Source: Alicyclobacillus sp. (lineage in GTDB: Bacteria > Bacillota > Bacilli > Alicyclobacillales > Alicyclobacillaceae). Taken from it: a DNA stretch of 64,000 nt. This document shows, one piece after another, positions 43,615 through 53,397 of this stretch. The number at the start of each line of letters is the position of its first letter. Position 1 is the first letter of the stretch. The stretch covers positions 33,934 to 97,933 of the forward strand of contig JAIMAY010000008.1 in NCBI GenBank assembly GCA_023511725.1, in the 5' to 3' direction. Under the pieces are notes generated by a model that had not been told where the DNA came from, did no database searches, and worked only from the letters and a program-made list of their open reading frames with translations. A program made the translations under genes and the position numbers.

Positions 43615-44559
43615 TCAATCAAACAGTTGGCTGACCGAGCGATGCGTGTGCACGCGCAGAATGGCCTCGGCAATCAGTTCCGCGACGGACAGCACCTTGA
43701 TTTTGTCGATCCGCTTCTCCGCCGGCAGCGCAATGGTGTTGGTCACCACCACCTCGCGGATCTCGGACTTCTCCAGCCGCTCCACGCCCTTGCCGGACAG
43801 CACCGGATGCGTGCAGCACGCATAGACCGCCTCCGCGCCACGTTCCAAGAGCGCCTTCGCCCCGAGGGTGATGGTGCCCGCGGTGTCAATCATGTCGTCA
43901 ATCAGGATGGCCGTCTTCCCTTTGATGTCGCCGATGATGTTCATCACCTCGGCGATGTTCACATCCGGACGGCGCTTGTCGATGATGGCGATGGGTGCCC
44001 CCAGCCGTTCCGCGAACGCCCGCGCCCGCGTCACGCCGCCCATATCCGGGGAGACGACCACCGGGTTCTCGATGTGCTTGGCCAAAAAGTAATCAGCCAG
44101 AATCGGGATGGCCACCAGGTGATCCACCGGGATGTCGAAGAACCCTTGGATCTGGCCCGCGTGCAGGTCCATGCTGATCATCCGCGTCGCGCCCGCCGTC
44201 TGCAGAAGGTTGGCGACGAGTTTGGCCGTGATGGGGTCGCGCGCGCGCGCCTTGCGGTCTTGGCGCGCGTACCCGTAGTACGGGATGACCACGTTGATGG
44301 TCCTGGCCGACGCGCGTTTGAGCGCGTCAATCATGATCAGGAGCTCCATCAGGTGCTCGTTGACCGGTGCCGACGTGGGCTGGATCACGAACACGTTGCT
44401 GCCGCGCACGCTCTCGCCCAGCCGAATGTGCACCTCCCCGTCGGAGAAGCGCCCCACCATGCACTCGCCGAGCGCCACGCCGATGTGCTCCGCAATCTCC
44501 TCCGCCAATTCCGGGTTCGCATTGCCCGTGAACAGTTTCAGGTCTCCAAATCGAGTCAT
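43615..44559 (-). CDS. prs: Ribose-phosphate pyrophosphokinase
   Basis: The 314-residue PRPP synthase has [34 protein letters not shown], the PRPP loop [12 protein letters not shown] and [19 protein letters not shown]. It makes PRPP for nucleotides, His and Trp. ATG 44559 overlaps the glmU stop by four bases (ATGA), so it is translationally coupled. Confidence 0.97.
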   Translation of the reverse strand: MTRFGDLKLFTGNANPELAEEIAEHIGVALGECMVGRFSDGEVHIRLGESVRGSNVFVIQPTSAPVNEHLMELLIMIDALKRASARTINVVIPYYGYARQDRKARARDPITAKLVANLLQTAGATRMISMDLHAGQIQGFFDIPVDHLVAIPILADYFLAKHIENPVVVSPDMGGVTRARAFAERLGAPIAIIDKRRPDVNIAEVMNIIGDIKGKTAILIDDMIDTAGTITLGAKALLERGAEAVYACCTHPVLSGKGVERLEKSEIREVVVTNTIALPAEKRIDKIKVLSVAELIAEAILRVHTHRSVSQLFD

Positions 44560-45971
44560 TCGCGCGTCTCCCCTGATCCTCCGAGGTCCGCGGCGAGCCT
44601 TGCCCTGCGGCGCGCCTTCCACGCTCGGACATAGTTCGGTTTGGTCGTCTGCCGCGGCCGGCCGATGGCGAAGCCGTCCTCAGGCACATCGTCCGTCACC
44701 GTCGTGCCGGCACAGACGTACGCTCCGTCGCCCACCGTCACCGGGGCAATCAGGTTCACGTTGCAGCCGATGAAGCTATCGCTGCCCACCACGGTGCGAT
44801 GCTTGCGCTCGCCGTCGTAGTTGACGGTGATCACACCGCAGGCGATGTTGGTGCGCGCACCGATGTCCGCGTCACCGACGTACGCGAGGTGGCTGACCTT
44901 GGTATCATCCCCGATGACGCTGTTTTTCACCTCGACGAAATCGCCAATCTTGACGCGCTCGCCAATGCGGCTCCCTGGGCGCAGGTACGCGAATGGCCCC
45001 ACCGACGAGCCGCTGCCAATGTCGCTCTCCAGCACCACCGACGCCTCCACCGTGGCGCCGTCGCCGACCCGGCTGTCGCGGATGCGCGCGTTCGGCCCAA
45101 TCACGCAGTCCTCGCCAATCTCCGTCCGTCCCTGCAGAACGGTTCCCGGCCAGATGACCGTGTCGCGACCGATGCGAACGTCCACGCCAATCCAGGTGCG
45201 GTCCGGATCGACAATCGTCACCCCGTCGCGCATCCACCGCTCGCATATCCGCCGCCGCAGGATGCGCTCGACCTCGGCGAGCTGCGCTCGGTCGTTGACG
45301 CTGGCAATTTCGTCCTCCTCCGCCTCGACAGCAACCACGCGCTCTCCCGCTTCGCGCAGCAGGCGGATCACATCCGTCAGGTAGTATTCACCCTGCGCGT
45401 TGTCCGGCGTGAGCGCGGGGATCAGGCGGCGCAGATCCTCAGCGCGAAACGCGTAGATCCCCGTGTTGATCAGTCGGATCTGCTTTTCCTCCGGGGAGGC
45501 GTCTTTCTCCTCGACGATCCGCTCCACACCTCCATCCGCCGCGCGCACCACGCGGCCCAAACCCGTCGGCCGCCGCACCTCAGCGACCAACACCGCCGCG
45601 GCGGCGTGGGCCTCTTCCCGCGCGTCACACAGCGCTTGGATGGTCTCATGCCGGATCAGTGGTGCGTCGCCGTAGAGGACCACCACTGTGTCGATATCCG
45701 TACGCAGCACAGGGAGCGCCGCACGGACAGCATCTCCCGTGCCGAACTGTTGCTCCTGCACCGCAATGTCCGCCCGGTCTCCCACGAGCGCCTGCACCTG
45801 TTCACGCAACTGGCCCACGACGACGATGCGTTGGTCGCAGGCCAGGTGATCCAGTTCATCCAGCAAGTGAAGCAGCATCGGCTTGCCAAGGACCTCGTGC
45901 AGCACCTTGTGGCGTTTCGACTTCATGCGCGTGCCGAGGCCCGCGGCGAGCAAGACGACGGCTCTTCCCAC
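44556..45971 (-). CDS. glmU: Bifunctional N-acetylglucosamine-1-phosphate uridyltransferase / glucosamine-1-phosphate acetyltransferase
   Basis: The 471-residue protein has an N-terminal uridyltransferase domain ([31 protein letters not shown]) and a C-terminal left-handed beta-helix with repeats such as [15 protein letters not shown], including the acetyltransferase [10 protein letters not shown]. It makes UDP-GlcNAc for cell wall. GTG 45971 has GGGGGG seven bases upstream. In B. subtilis (gcaD) it follows spoVG; here a four-gene cassette lies between them. Confidence 0.97.
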   Translation of the reverse strand: MGRAVVLLAAGLGTRMKSKRHKVLHEVLGKPMLLHLLDELDHLACDQRIVVVGQLREQVQALVGDRADIAVQEQQFGTGDAVRAALPVLRTDIDTVVVLYGDAPLIRHETIQALCDAREEAHAAAAVLVAEVRRPTGLGRVVRAADGGVERIVEEKDASPEEKQIRLINTGIYAFRAEDLRRLIPALTPDNAQGEYYLTDVIRLLREAGERVVAVEAEEDEIASVNDRAQLAEVERILRRRICERWMRDGVTIVDPDRTWIGVDVRIGRDTVIWPGTVLQGRTEIGEDCVIGPNARIRDSRVGDGATVEASVVLESDIGSGSSVGPFAYLRPGSRIGERVKIGDFVEVKNSVIGDDTKVSHLAYVGDADIGARTNIACGVITVNYDGERKHRTVVGSDSFIGCNVNLIAPVTVGDGAYVCAGTTVTDDVPEDGFAIGRPRQTTKPNYVRAWKARRRARLAADLGGSGETRE

Positions 45972-46054
45972 ATCATCGCCCCCCGCACAGCCTATCTTCA
46001 TCAGTGTAGCGGAGACGCGCGAGAGGTTCAATGAAAGGGCGGGGCCGCCCCGCA

Positions 46055-46351
46055 TCAGGACCGGGCGGCACGGCGGATGTCCGCCCATCCGAATCGGGCG
46101 CGGGTCCCGGCGAGGCGGCCGTCGATGAGGAGCGCCGGCAAGTCTTCCGGCGGCAGGGAGGGGGTCCCATCGGGGTCTGAGGCGAGATTGTGCAAATGTA
46201 TTTCGATGTCGAGACCGTCGCGTCGAGCTAAAGCGCGCCAAGCGCGCACGATGGGATCCGGACGCCACGCGGCTCGGCAACTTCGGCAGCCTTCGCGCAG
46301 GGTGGAGGCGGGCGGCGGCAGACGGTGATCCCACACGACGTCCACTCTCAT
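46055..46351 (-). CDS. Thioredoxin-like small protein (CxxC)
   Basis: The 98-residue protein has an N-terminal strand-loop with CRSC at residues 22-25, a helix, and a later PALLIDG strand with a cis-Pro-like position, together a thioredoxin/glutaredoxin-type outline. It lacks a signal peptide, so it should act in the cytoplasm on disulfides. ATG 46351 overlaps the ferredoxin stop (ATGA). It is the last gene of the thioferritin operon, suggesting it reduces the ferritin-like protein's cysteine pair, which is inference. Confidence 0.7.
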   Translation of the reverse strand: MRVDVVWDHRLPPPASTLREGCRSCRAAWRPDPIVRAWRALARRDGLDIEIHLHNLASDPDGTPSLPPEDLPALLIDGRLAGTRARFGWADIRRAARS

Positions 46352-46737
46352 CGCGGTTTCCCTCCGCTCGGCGCCGGCAGACGGTGCTGCCGGCGATGCT
46401 GGATCATCGCATCCCGCTGGTGCGTCACCACGACCACATCTGTCACAGGCACGGCCGTGCATGGGAGAATAAACCCGGCGGCTTCATCCGCCGGGTAGTA
46501 GCGGCGGGCGGCGGACATGTCCACGCGGCCGGCGACAAGGCGCGCCGCGCACGTGAGACACCAGCCCTGCAGGCACACATGGGGCAACGTCACGCCGCTC
46601 GCCGCCGCCGCATCCCAAAGAAATCCACCCGGCGGCACCTTCACGCGCACCACGCGGTCCGGCAGGTGCAGCTCCGCAGTGTGCGGGAGCGCATCCGCCG
46701 GGCGTGGAGGTTCTGGTGCATGAGGCTGCTGCGGCAT
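46348..46737 (-). CDS. 2Fe-2S ferredoxin
   Basis: The 129-residue protein has a beta-grasp core with Cys55, Cys60, Cys63 and Cys93 in the pattern C-x4-C-x2-C-x29-C (HVCLQGWCLTC ... ILPC), which binds a plant-type 2Fe-2S cluster. N- and C-terminal extensions are Pro/Ala/His/Arg-rich. ATG 46737 overlaps the thioferritin stop (TGATG). The partner is probably the adjacent ferritin-like protein, for which it could supply electrons to release iron; this is inferred from the operon. Confidence 0.88.
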   Translation of the reverse strand: MPQQPHAPEPPRPADALPHTAELHLPDRVVRVKVPPGGFLWDAAAASGVTLPHVCLQGWCLTCAARLVAGRVDMSAARRYYPADEAAGFILPCTAVPVTDVVVVTHQRDAMIQHRRQHRLPAPSGGKPR

Positions 46738-47357
46738 CACGGATTGTAGAACGGATTGTTCTTGCTGTGCGGCGCATCTCCTGGATTGCCGCGGCGGAAG
46801 TGTCCCGAAGGCCGAATGACGCCGTCGCGCTCTTTGCTCAAGAGCTCCACGAACCACGCCTCGTGTTCAATCTCCTCCTGCAGGATGCGCGAAGCCATGT
46901 CGTACGTGCGCGGATCCTTACCGTGCGTGATGTCGCAGATCTCGCTCCAGGTACGGATGGCGCAGCGCTCGGCCTCCAGCAGCACCTCGAGGATGGCCGC
47001 TGTCGTGGGCGGATCCGGCAGATAGGCGTCAGGGCAAGAGGCCCTGTCCGCAAAATCGCGGATATCGCGCGGGATCTGGCCCCCCAGCTCGTAGACGCGC
47101 GGCAACACGAGTTCGAAATGCGCCCTGTCCTCCAACCGAGCATCCTCGCAAATCTCCTTGTAGTCCTCATTGCCCGCGAGCCACATGCGAAGGATGGAAT
47201 AGTAGTAATACGTGGTGAACTCCGCGCCGATGGCGTCCACGAGTTTCTCGCGCAGCATCTCCACGTCAATCCCGCGCGCCTCCAGCACCTCGCGTCCGAC
47301 CGTGGTCGTCACATCGCCAGGCTTCACGCGCCCGCTGGCATGCGGCTTATCAGCCAT
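46737..47357 (-). CDS. Dps-like ferritin with cysteine pair (DPSL / thioferritin type)
   Basis: The 206-residue four-helix protein has a ferroxidase-type set (Glu46, Glu76, His80, Glu130, Glu161/Glu164, His165) and Cys108 and Cys132. Blocks [47 protein letters not shown] and [10 protein letters not shown], and the tail RPSGHFRR, match archaeal Dps-like proteins (as in Sulfolobus). These form 12-subunit cages, use H2O2 to oxidise iron, and have a disulfide next to the metal site. Here it heads an operon with ferredoxin and thioredoxin-like genes. ATG 47357 has GGAGG nine bases upstream; the leader carries a perfect hairpin (47384-47101 region: 47384-47390 with 47395-47401). Confidence 0.88.
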   Translation of the reverse strand: MADKPHASGRVKPGDVTTTVGREVLEARGIDVEMLREKLVDAIGAEFTTYYYYSILRMWLAGNEDYKEICEDARLEDRAHFELVLPRVYELGGQIPRDIRDFADRASCPDAYLPDPPTTAAILEVLLEAERCAIRTWSEICDITHGKDPRTYDMASRILQEEIEHEAWFVELLSKERDGVIRPSGHFRRGNPGDAPHSKNNPFYNP

Positions 47358-47383
47358 GGCCAAGCACCTCCGGGTTGTCGGTC

Positions 47384-47441
47384 CAGGCTGACACCAGCCT
47401 GCCCGACTTAGAATTAGTTTAAATATCGTATCTTTAGTATA
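47384..47441 (-). promoter_or_regulatory. Promoter and possible PerR-type operator of the thioferritin operon
   Basis: TATACT (47441-47436) is a good -10 with a weak -35 ATGAAA 17 bases upstream. Downstream at 47408-47422 lies TTAGAAT-T-AGTTTAA, an 11/14 match to the PerR box. A perfect hairpin CAGGCTG-ACAC-CAGCCTG (47384-47401) follows in the leader. Regulation by PerR or Fur is a prediction. Confidence 0.45.
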
Positions 47442-47527
47442 GACGAGCCCGGTGGCGCTTTCATGAAGGCCAGCTAAAGTTCATCTGAATTTTTCTTTAA
47501 GTTTCGTCGTGGAGACGCCTCATCCAT

Positions 47528-47875
47528 TCACGCGTTGTGAGCCCGTGACACCTCCCGTGCCCAATCCGTGGCCCGGCAACGGTACCCCACACCGCGCACG
47601 GTGAGGATGCACGCCGCCTGCCGCGCGGTCTCCCCCAGCTTGCGGCGCAAACTGCGGATGTGCACGTCGAGCACGTTGTCCGCCCCGGTGTAATCAGAGC
47701 CCCACACCGCGGTCAACAGCGCCGCCCGAGGAACCACGGCGCCATCCGCCTCCAAGAGAACGCCCAGGATGGCCGCCTCCGTGCGCGTGAGCGGGATCTC
47801 CTCGCCATCGCGCAGCACCACCATGCGCCGCAGGTCCACCTGTGCGCGTCCGCACGCACATACGCCCGCCCGCAC
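47528..47875 (-). CDS. Winged-helix (OmpR/PhoB-type) transcription regulator without receiver domain
   Basis: The 115-residue protein is a stand-alone trans_reg_C domain: VDLRRMVVLRDGEEIPLTRTE, ILGVLLEADGAVVPRAALLTAVWG, DVHIRSLRRKLGE and VRGVGYRC. It has no phospho-receiver, so its signal input is unknown; Cys residues near the N-terminus (CACG) may be a sensor. GTG 47875 has AAGGAGG eight bases upstream; ATG 47881 is too close to it. It lies upstream of and collinear with the thioferritin operon, separated by 170 bases. Confidence 0.82.
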   Translation of the reverse strand: MRAGVCACGRAQVDLRRMVVLRDGEEIPLTRTEAAILGVLLEADGAVVPRAALLTAVWGSDYTGADNVLDVHIRSLRRKLGETARQAACILTVRGVGYRCRATDWAREVSRAHNA

Positions 47876-47984
47876 GTGCATCACCTCCTTCCGCGCCTTG
47901 CCCCTGCGCTGGTCGGCGCCGGGGGGCCGCCAGGAACCAGGAACCCCATCGGACATATTTGAACTAATTCCATGCCCATGCGCA

Positions 47985-48017
47985 CAAAAAAGACCTTGCC
48001 GCGCATGCGGCAAGATC
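47985..48017 (-). terminator. Terminator of spoVG
   Basis: GATCTTGCCGC and GCGGCAAGGTC form a strong stem around ATGC (48017-47991), followed by six T on the minus strand. spoVG is therefore mostly monocistronic. Confidence 0.88.
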
Positions 48018-48028
48018 CTCCATTCCCC

Positions 48029-48304
48029 TCATGCCCCCGGTTCCTGCACGGATTCGAGGCGATAGTATTCCCGCAGCACCGCTTCTTGAATCTTCTGGCG
48101 CGTGGCGGACGAGATGGGGTGAGCGATATCCCGGAATTCGCCGTCCGGCGTCTTTTTGGACGGCATCGCAACGAACATGCCGTTGTTGCCATCGATCACG
48201 CGAATGTCATGGACGACGAACTCACTGTCGATGGTGATGGAGGCAATCGCCTTCATCCGACCTTCGCTCGCCACTCGGCGTAGACGCACATCTGTGATCT
48301 CCAC
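48029..48304 (-). CDS. spoVG: Septation/sporulation regulator SpoVG
   Basis: The 91-residue protein is nearly identical to the family core: [53 protein letters not shown]. SpoVG binds nucleic acid and affects septation and many stationary-phase genes. GTG 48304 aligns with the B. subtilis start (MEVTDV). It has a perfect sigma-H promoter and its own terminator. Confidence 0.97.
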   Translation of the reverse strand: MEITDVRLRRVASEGRMKAIASITIDSEFVVHDIRVIDGNNGMFVAMPSKKTPDGEFRDIAHPISSATRQKIQEAVLREYYRLESVQEPGA

Positions 48305-48350
48305 CCTGTTCACCACCCTACTGGCGCTGAGATGTGCCCGTGTAGAGTGA

Positions 48351-48379
48351 ATATTCTACAGGGTGGCGCAAATTCCTGC
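48351..48379 (-). promoter_or_regulatory. Sigma-H promoter of spoVG
   Basis: GCAGGAATT (48379-48371) and GTAGAATAT (48359-48351) are 11 bases apart on the minus strand and match the sigma-H pattern RNAGGAWWW-N11-RNNGAATWW at every position. An AT-rich tract upstream (about 48387-48412) resembles the AbrB-binding AT box of B. subtilis spoVG. Confidence 0.85.
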
Positions 48380-48502
48380 TACCCCACGAAGAATTTTTCT
48401 AAAATTGTCGCATTTCGCCCGGGCGGTATTCCGCCCCCGCGCCCTGCACGACGATGCGGCAACGCGGCGCGAGGGCGCAAAAGTGCACGCACGAGGGCGG
48501 CG

Positions 48503-48889
48503 TTATCCGCGCCGGCGAGCAATGAACTCAATCTCCACCTGCGCACCTCTCGGCAGCGCCGCAACCTGCACCGTGGAACGGGCCGGGCGGTGGTCTCCGA
48601 AGTACTGGCCATAGATCTCGTTCACCGTCTGAAAGTGCGCCAGATCCGTCATGAAGATGGTCGCCTTGACCACGTCGTGACGCGTGAGGCCCGCCGCGGC
48701 CAGTACGGCGTCCAGGTTGGCAAGCACCTGCTCCGCCTGCGCGCGGATGTCACCCTCCACCAGCGTCCCATCCGGACGGAGAGGGATTTGTCCCGACGTG
48801 AACACCCAATCCCCGGCCTCCACCGCCTGGCTGTACGGCCCAATGGCCGCCGGGGCTTTGTCCGTGGCGATGATCCGGAATTCACTCAT
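48503..48889 (-). CDS. ridA: RidA family protein (YabJ)
   Basis: The 128-residue protein has [26 protein letters not shown] and the C-terminal [21 protein letters not shown] with the active-site Arg. RidA deaminates reactive enamines/imines; B. subtilis YabJ is linked to purine regulation and SpoVG. ATG 48889 overlaps the purR stop by eight bases, so it is coupled. Confidence 0.95.
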   Translation of the reverse strand: MSEFRIIATDKAPAAIGPYSQAVEAGDWVFTSGQIPLRPDGTLVEGDIRAQAEQVLANLDAVLAAAGLTRHDVVKATIFMTDLAHFQTVNEIYGQYFGDHRPARSTVQVAALPRGAQVEIEFIARRRG

Positions 48890-49745
48890 GTGCGATGACC
48901 TCCTCGTTGGCATGGGCGGTACTCGGCGTGCCGCCTTCACGCCACAGAAATTCCGCCGGTCGCACCTCGATGCGCTTGCCCTCCTCGAGCGTCCCGAGCC
49001 GGAACAGCGCCAGGTACCTGTCGACCAGCTTCTCGCGCGGCTGATCCGTTGCGACGAACACCGCCGTTCCTACCACCTGCGCATGAAACTCCGCAAGCAG
49101 TCCGCGCACCGCCTTGACGGTTGCGCCTGCGCGCATGAAGTCATCCACAATGAGCGCGCGCGCATCGCTCGGCATCGCGCGGGTGGAGATGGACATCGTC
49201 TGGATCCGCCGCTCGGATCCCGATACGTAATGCACGCTCAGCGCCGCTCCATCGGTAACGCGGTGCTCCCGCCGCACAATCACCACGGGCACGTGCAAAC
49301 AACGCGCCGCCGCCACGGCGAGCGGGATGCCCTTGGTCTCCATCGTTACCACCACATTGACGCCGCTGTCGTAAAACGGCTCGGCGAACAGGCGGCCGGT
49401 GATCTCCAGCACATCCGGATCACCCAGCACATCCGACATATAGAGAAACCCACCGGGCAGAAGCCGCGACGGATCCGCCAAGCGTTCCGCCATCCGCTTC
49501 GCGAACGCCATTCGTACCGGTTCGGGCACGCGCGGACGAAAGCGCACACCGCCGCTCGCGCCGGCCAGCGTGTCGATGACGCCCGATCCATGCGCGGTCA
49601 GCACGCGCCGAATGATGGCCACATCCTCGCTCAGGGATGATTTGGCCGATCCCGTCTCGTCCGCGAGATCGGACAACGACACGGCGTCGTTCGGGTGATC
49701 CAGGAGCCGTTGCGTAACCCGGATCAGGCGCTCCGCCCTGCGCAA
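48882..49745 (-). CDS. purR: Purine operon repressor PurR
   Basis: The 287-residue protein has an N-terminal winged helix ([40 protein letters not shown]) and a phosphoribosyltransferase-like domain with the PRPP loop [15 protein letters not shown]. It represses purine genes and is released by PRPP, the product of the nearby prs. TTG 49745 has GAGGGAGG eight bases upstream and gives the family N-terminus. Confidence 0.95.
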   Translation of the reverse strand: MRRAERLIRVTQRLLDHPNDAVSLSDLADETGSAKSSLSEDVAIIRRVLTAHGSGVIDTLAGASGGVRFRPRVPEPVRMAFAKRMAERLADPSRLLPGGFLYMSDVLGDPDVLEITGRLFAEPFYDSGVNVVVTMETKGIPLAVAAARCLHVPVVIVRREHRVTDGAALSVHYVSGSERRIQTMSISTRAMPSDARALIVDDFMRAGATVKAVRGLLAEFHAQVVGTAVFVATDQPREKLVDRYLALFRLGTLEEGKRIEVRPAEFLWREGGTPSTAHANEEVIAHE

Positions 49746-49759
49746 CGTGCGACCCTCCC

Positions 49760-50617
49760 TCAACCTGGCATGACGAACCGCGCCACATACACGTCGCGCG
49801 TGAATCCGCGAATGGCGTTGTACAGCCGAAGCGCGGCGTTGCGATTGGGCAACAGACAGTATAGCGTCGGGCCGCTGCCGGACATGTGCACGGGTCGCTG
49901 GCTGATCTGGGCAACCCGGCGCTGCATCGCGGCCACCCCCGGATAGCGCTGAAAGGTGCATGGCGCAAGTCCATTGTAGACCGCGGCATCCACCGCGTCC
50001 ACGCTGCCACTCGCCAGCGCGTCCAGCATAGTGGTGCTGTGGCGCACGGGGCTGTAATCGGCTGGCGTGAGCGCACCATACACCTCGCTGGTCGACACAT
50101 GCACGGCCGGCCGCACCAACACCACGTACGGCCGAAACGGATGCATCACCGGTTGCAGCAGCTCGCCACGGCCGGTGGCCACCGCGCATCCGCCGGCGAC
50201 GCAGAAGGGCACGTCCGAGCCAATCTCCGCACCCATCGCCGCCAATTCCGCCACCGACAGCCCCGTCTGCCACAGTCGGTTGAGCCCGCGCAGCACCGCC
50301 GCCGCATCGGCGGATCCACCGCCGAGCCCCGCTGCCACGGGCACCTGTTTATCGATGTAAATACGAACCCCGCGGCGAATACCCAGCCGCCGGCGGAAGA
50401 CCTGCGCAGCGATGGCCGCCAGATTCCTGCCGTCCAGCGGGATGTGGGAAGCCGCGGAGTCAATCTCCACCCTATCCGCGTCCAGCGGCTCCAGCCACAA
50501 GGTATCAGACAGGTCGATGGATTGCATCACCATGTCCACCTCGTGGTAACCGTCCGAACGCTTGAACAGCACGTCCAATGTCAGGTTGATCTTCGCGTAC
50601 GCCCTCTCGAGTATCAA
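49760..50617 (-). CDS. ispE: 4-diphosphocytidyl-2-C-methyl-D-erythritol kinase
   Basis: The 285-residue GHMP kinase of the MEP isoprenoid pathway has RAYAKINLTLDVLFKRSDGYHEV, PVAAGLGGGSADAAA and MSGSGPTLYCL. I choose TTG 50617, with GAGGTGG six bases upstream, because the resulting N-terminus MILERAYAKINL aligns with MRILEKAPAKINL of B. subtilis; an ATG at 50644 has no ribosome site. purR follows after 14 bases. Confidence 0.93.
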   Translation of the reverse strand: MILERAYAKINLTLDVLFKRSDGYHEVDMVMQSIDLSDTLWLEPLDADRVEIDSAASHIPLDGRNLAAIAAQVFRRRLGIRRGVRIYIDKQVPVAAGLGGGSADAAAVLRGLNRLWQTGLSVAELAAMGAEIGSDVPFCVAGGCAVATGRGELLQPVMHPFRPYVVLVRPAVHVSTSEVYGALTPADYSPVRHSTTMLDALASGSVDAVDAAVYNGLAPCTFQRYPGVAAMQRRVAQISQRPVHMSGSGPTLYCLLPNRNAALRLYNAIRGFTRDVYVARFVMPG

Positions 50618-50685
50618 CGAATCCACCTCGGCTGAGATAAGCATGCGCCGTCTCAGCCCGTTCGTCAAGCGACGAGAGCGTGGGG

Positions 50686-53397
50686 TCAGTGTGCGCGCCG
50701 CATGGCGTCCCACATCCCCGACAGCATCCCCGCGGCCGCCACCGGAGGCGCACCGTTGGCCCCGAGCCCCGCGCTTGCCGCCGATACCCACAGGTCGTCT
50801 GGACGTCCGCCCGCCTGCTCCACAATCCGCTGGGCCGGAGCCCATTTCTCGTAAAACATGACGATCACGTCACCCGCCGCAGCCCGCTGCAGCGCCACAC
50901 GCAGCGCTTCCTCCTCATCGATACGCACCTCCAGCGGCTTATCCGGGGCGTTTTGCTGGATGACGTCGGCCATCATGCGGGCGACTTCACCCGGCCGCCG
51001 ACCGCGCAGATCGCGGTCCTCCTTGACGATGAACTCCTCGAAGATCCCCGCCAGCACCTCCGCGCTGCGCCTGATCACGGTGTCCGCTCTGTCGCCGGGC
51101 ACGCCGACCACACCCACCATCCGGCGGTGCGGGAGGGCGCGCAGCCACTGCCCCACCTTCGCAAAACCGTCCGGGTTGTGCCCGTAGTCCAGCACACAGC
51201 GGGCGCCGCTGGGCAGGCGATAGATGGCGAGCCGCCCCGTATTCTGATCCGGCCGGAAGCTGCGAAGCGCCGCCGCCACCTGCTGCCGGGTCAAGCCCAG
51301 GGCCCGCAGCGCGGCGGTCGCCGCCAGACAGTTCTCCACATGGAACGTCGCAAAGCCGCCCAACGTAAGCGGGATGTCGTGAACGTGCGCAATCGACCAT
51401 ACGTGGTCCCCCCGCGCCTCCGTGATCCGCCCGTCGGCGAGATAATACGCCCATCCGCCCGTCGCCACATGACGGCAGATCACAGGGTTGTCGGACCGCA
51501 TCGAGAACCACGAGATCTTCGCGCGCAGCCGCGGCGCCAACGGGACCAGGTGCGGATCGTCCGCGTTGAGCACGACCGTCCCGTGCTCGGACACGCACTC
51601 GGCCACCAGTGACTTGATGTGCACGATGTCCTCAATCGTCTCAACACCGTCTTGACCGATGTGGTCCAGCGAAATATTGGTCAGCACGGCCACCTGTGCC
51701 TTGTCATAGGCCAGCCCGCCGCGCACAATGCCGCCGCGCGCGGTTTCCAGCACCGCCACTTCCACGGTCGGATCGGATAGCACGATGCGCGCGCTGGCTG
51801 GGCCCGTCGTGTCCCCGGACAGCACCAGCTCATCCCCGATGTACACGCCGCCCGTCGTCGTCATCCCGACGCGCTTGCCGATGCTGGACAGCGCGTGGCC
51901 AATCAGCCGCGTGGTCGTGGTTTTGCCGTTGGTGCCGGTGATGGCGACGATGGGAATGCGCCCGTTGCCCCACGGGAACAGGCTCTCCACAATAGCGTCG
52001 GCGACATCGCGCGGCATGCCCTGCGACGGGTGCAGATGCATGCGGATGCCCGGGCAAGCATTGACTTCGATGACATAGGCCGATCCCGGCTCATACGCAC
52101 GCTCGGGCCGCACCACCACGAGGTCCACACCGCATACGTCCAGCCCCACGCAGCGCGCTGCGCGCTCCGCCATCCGGCGATACGACGGATCCACGTCCTC
52201 CGTCACGTCCAGGGCCTCGCCCCCGGTGGACAGATTGGCGCTGTCGCGCAGCCATACGACCTGGCCGGCGGCCGGCACATCATCCCAGCGAAGCCCCTGG
52301 CCGCGCAGCGTCTGCTCGGCCACCTCGTCGAGGGGGATCCGGGTCAGCGGCTTCTCGTGATCGACCCCCCGCCGCGGATCCTGATTGGCCTGTTCCACCA
52401 ACTCGCGCACGGTGTGCAGGCCATCGCCCACCACGTGCGCCGGCACCCGCTCGCTGACCGCCACCGCGCGCCCCTGCACCACCAGCACGCGTAGATTGCG
52501 CCCCTCGATGTGACGCTCGACAATCACGGCGTCGGAAATGGCCTGCGCCCGCCGGAAGGCTTCGGTGACCGCCTCCGGCGTCGTCAGGCGCAGGCTGACG
52601 CCCCGGCCTTGGTTGCCGCCCAGAGGCTTGACCACCACCGGCGCACCGAGGCGGTGAAACCACGCCACCGCGTCGTCTGCGCTGCGCGCCACGCCGCCCT
52701 CCGGTGTCGGGATTCCCGCGTCAGCCAACAGGTCTTTGGTCAAGGCCTTGTCACAGGCAATATCCACGCTCACCGCCGAGGTGGCATCCGTCAGCGTGGC
52801 CTCCACCAGACGCCGGTGAATACCGTACCCGAGCTGCAGTAAGCTGCCGTCGTTCAGCCGCCGCACCGGGATGTCGCGACGCCTCGCGGCCTCCATGATG
52901 GCGCGCGTGCTTGGCCCAAGCGCCGTCTCCGCCAGGATGTCCGTCACCTTGCGGAGCGCCGCATCCAGAAGCGCGGACGCATCGCGCGCGTGGATCACGG
53001 CGGTCACCAGGTCGGCGGCGGCTTGCAGCAGATAGCGCTGAGCCGCAAACTCCTCGCATTCGATGATGATGTCGTACAAACCCGTTTGCCCGGCGTACAC
53101 CGTCTTGCCGTAGTGCACGCTCAGCCCGGCGAGGCAGGCCAGTTCGATGGCGGTGTGCTCGACGATGTGCCCGAAGTACGTGCCGCCGTACAGCCGGTCC
53201 ACGAATCCCCCCGGCGCCCCCTTGGCACAGTGATGCTCCCGCAGGCCAGGCAACAGCTGCAGCAACCGGTCGGAGAACCCGGGGATGTCGCAGCTCTCGC
53301 GCTCGGTGAGGTCTTCCAAATCAACGCGAGCGACAAGAATGGGTTTGTAAATGTACACGTTCGGACCCTCGATGTGCCGAACCGACAGGATCTTCAT
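50686..53397 (-). CDS. cphA: Cyanophycin synthetase
   Basis: The 903-residue protein has an N-terminal domain, an ATP-grasp domain (GAPVVVKPLGGNQGRGVS, YVIEVNACPGIRMHLHPSQG) and a C-terminal Mur-ligase domain with AITGTNGKTTTTRLIGH. This is the CphA1 arrangement that makes the Asp-Arg polymer cyanophycin. ATG 53397 overlaps the cyanophycinase stop (ATGA). It lies between sspF and ispE, a place with no such gene in B. subtilis. Confidence 0.95.
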   Translation of the reverse strand: MKILSVRHIEGPNVYIYKPILVARVDLEDLTERESCDIPGFSDRLLQLLPGLREHHCAKGAPGGFVDRLYGGTYFGHIVEHTAIELACLAGLSVHYGKTVYAGQTGLYDIIIECEEFAAQRYLLQAAADLVTAVIHARDASALLDAALRKVTDILAETALGPSTRAIMEAARRRDIPVRRLNDGSLLQLGYGIHRRLVEATLTDATSAVSVDIACDKALTKDLLADAGIPTPEGGVARSADDAVAWFHRLGAPVVVKPLGGNQGRGVSLRLTTPEAVTEAFRRAQAISDAVIVERHIEGRNLRVLVVQGRAVAVSERVPAHVVGDGLHTVRELVEQANQDPRRGVDHEKPLTRIPLDEVAEQTLRGQGLRWDDVPAAGQVVWLRDSANLSTGGEALDVTEDVDPSYRRMAERAARCVGLDVCGVDLVVVRPERAYEPGSAYVIEVNACPGIRMHLHPSQGMPRDVADAIVESLFPWGNGRIPIVAITGTNGKTTTTRLIGHALSSIGKRVGMTTTGGVYIGDELVLSGDTTGPASARIVLSDPTVEVAVLETARGGIVRGGLAYDKAQVAVLTNISLDHIGQDGVETIEDIVHIKSLVAECVSEHGTVVLNADDPHLVPLAPRLRAKISWFSMRSDNPVICRHVATGGWAYYLADGRITEARGDHVWSIAHVHDIPLTLGGFATFHVENCLAATAALRALGLTRQQVAAALRSFRPDQNTGRLAIYRLPSGARCVLDYGHNPDGFAKVGQWLRALPHRRMVGVVGVPGDRADTVIRRSAEVLAGIFEEFIVKEDRDLRGRRPGEVARMMADVIQQNAPDKPLEVRIDEEEALRVALQRAAAGDVIVMFYEKWAPAQRIVEQAGGRPDDLWVSAASAGLGANGAPPVAAAGMLSGMWDAMRRAH

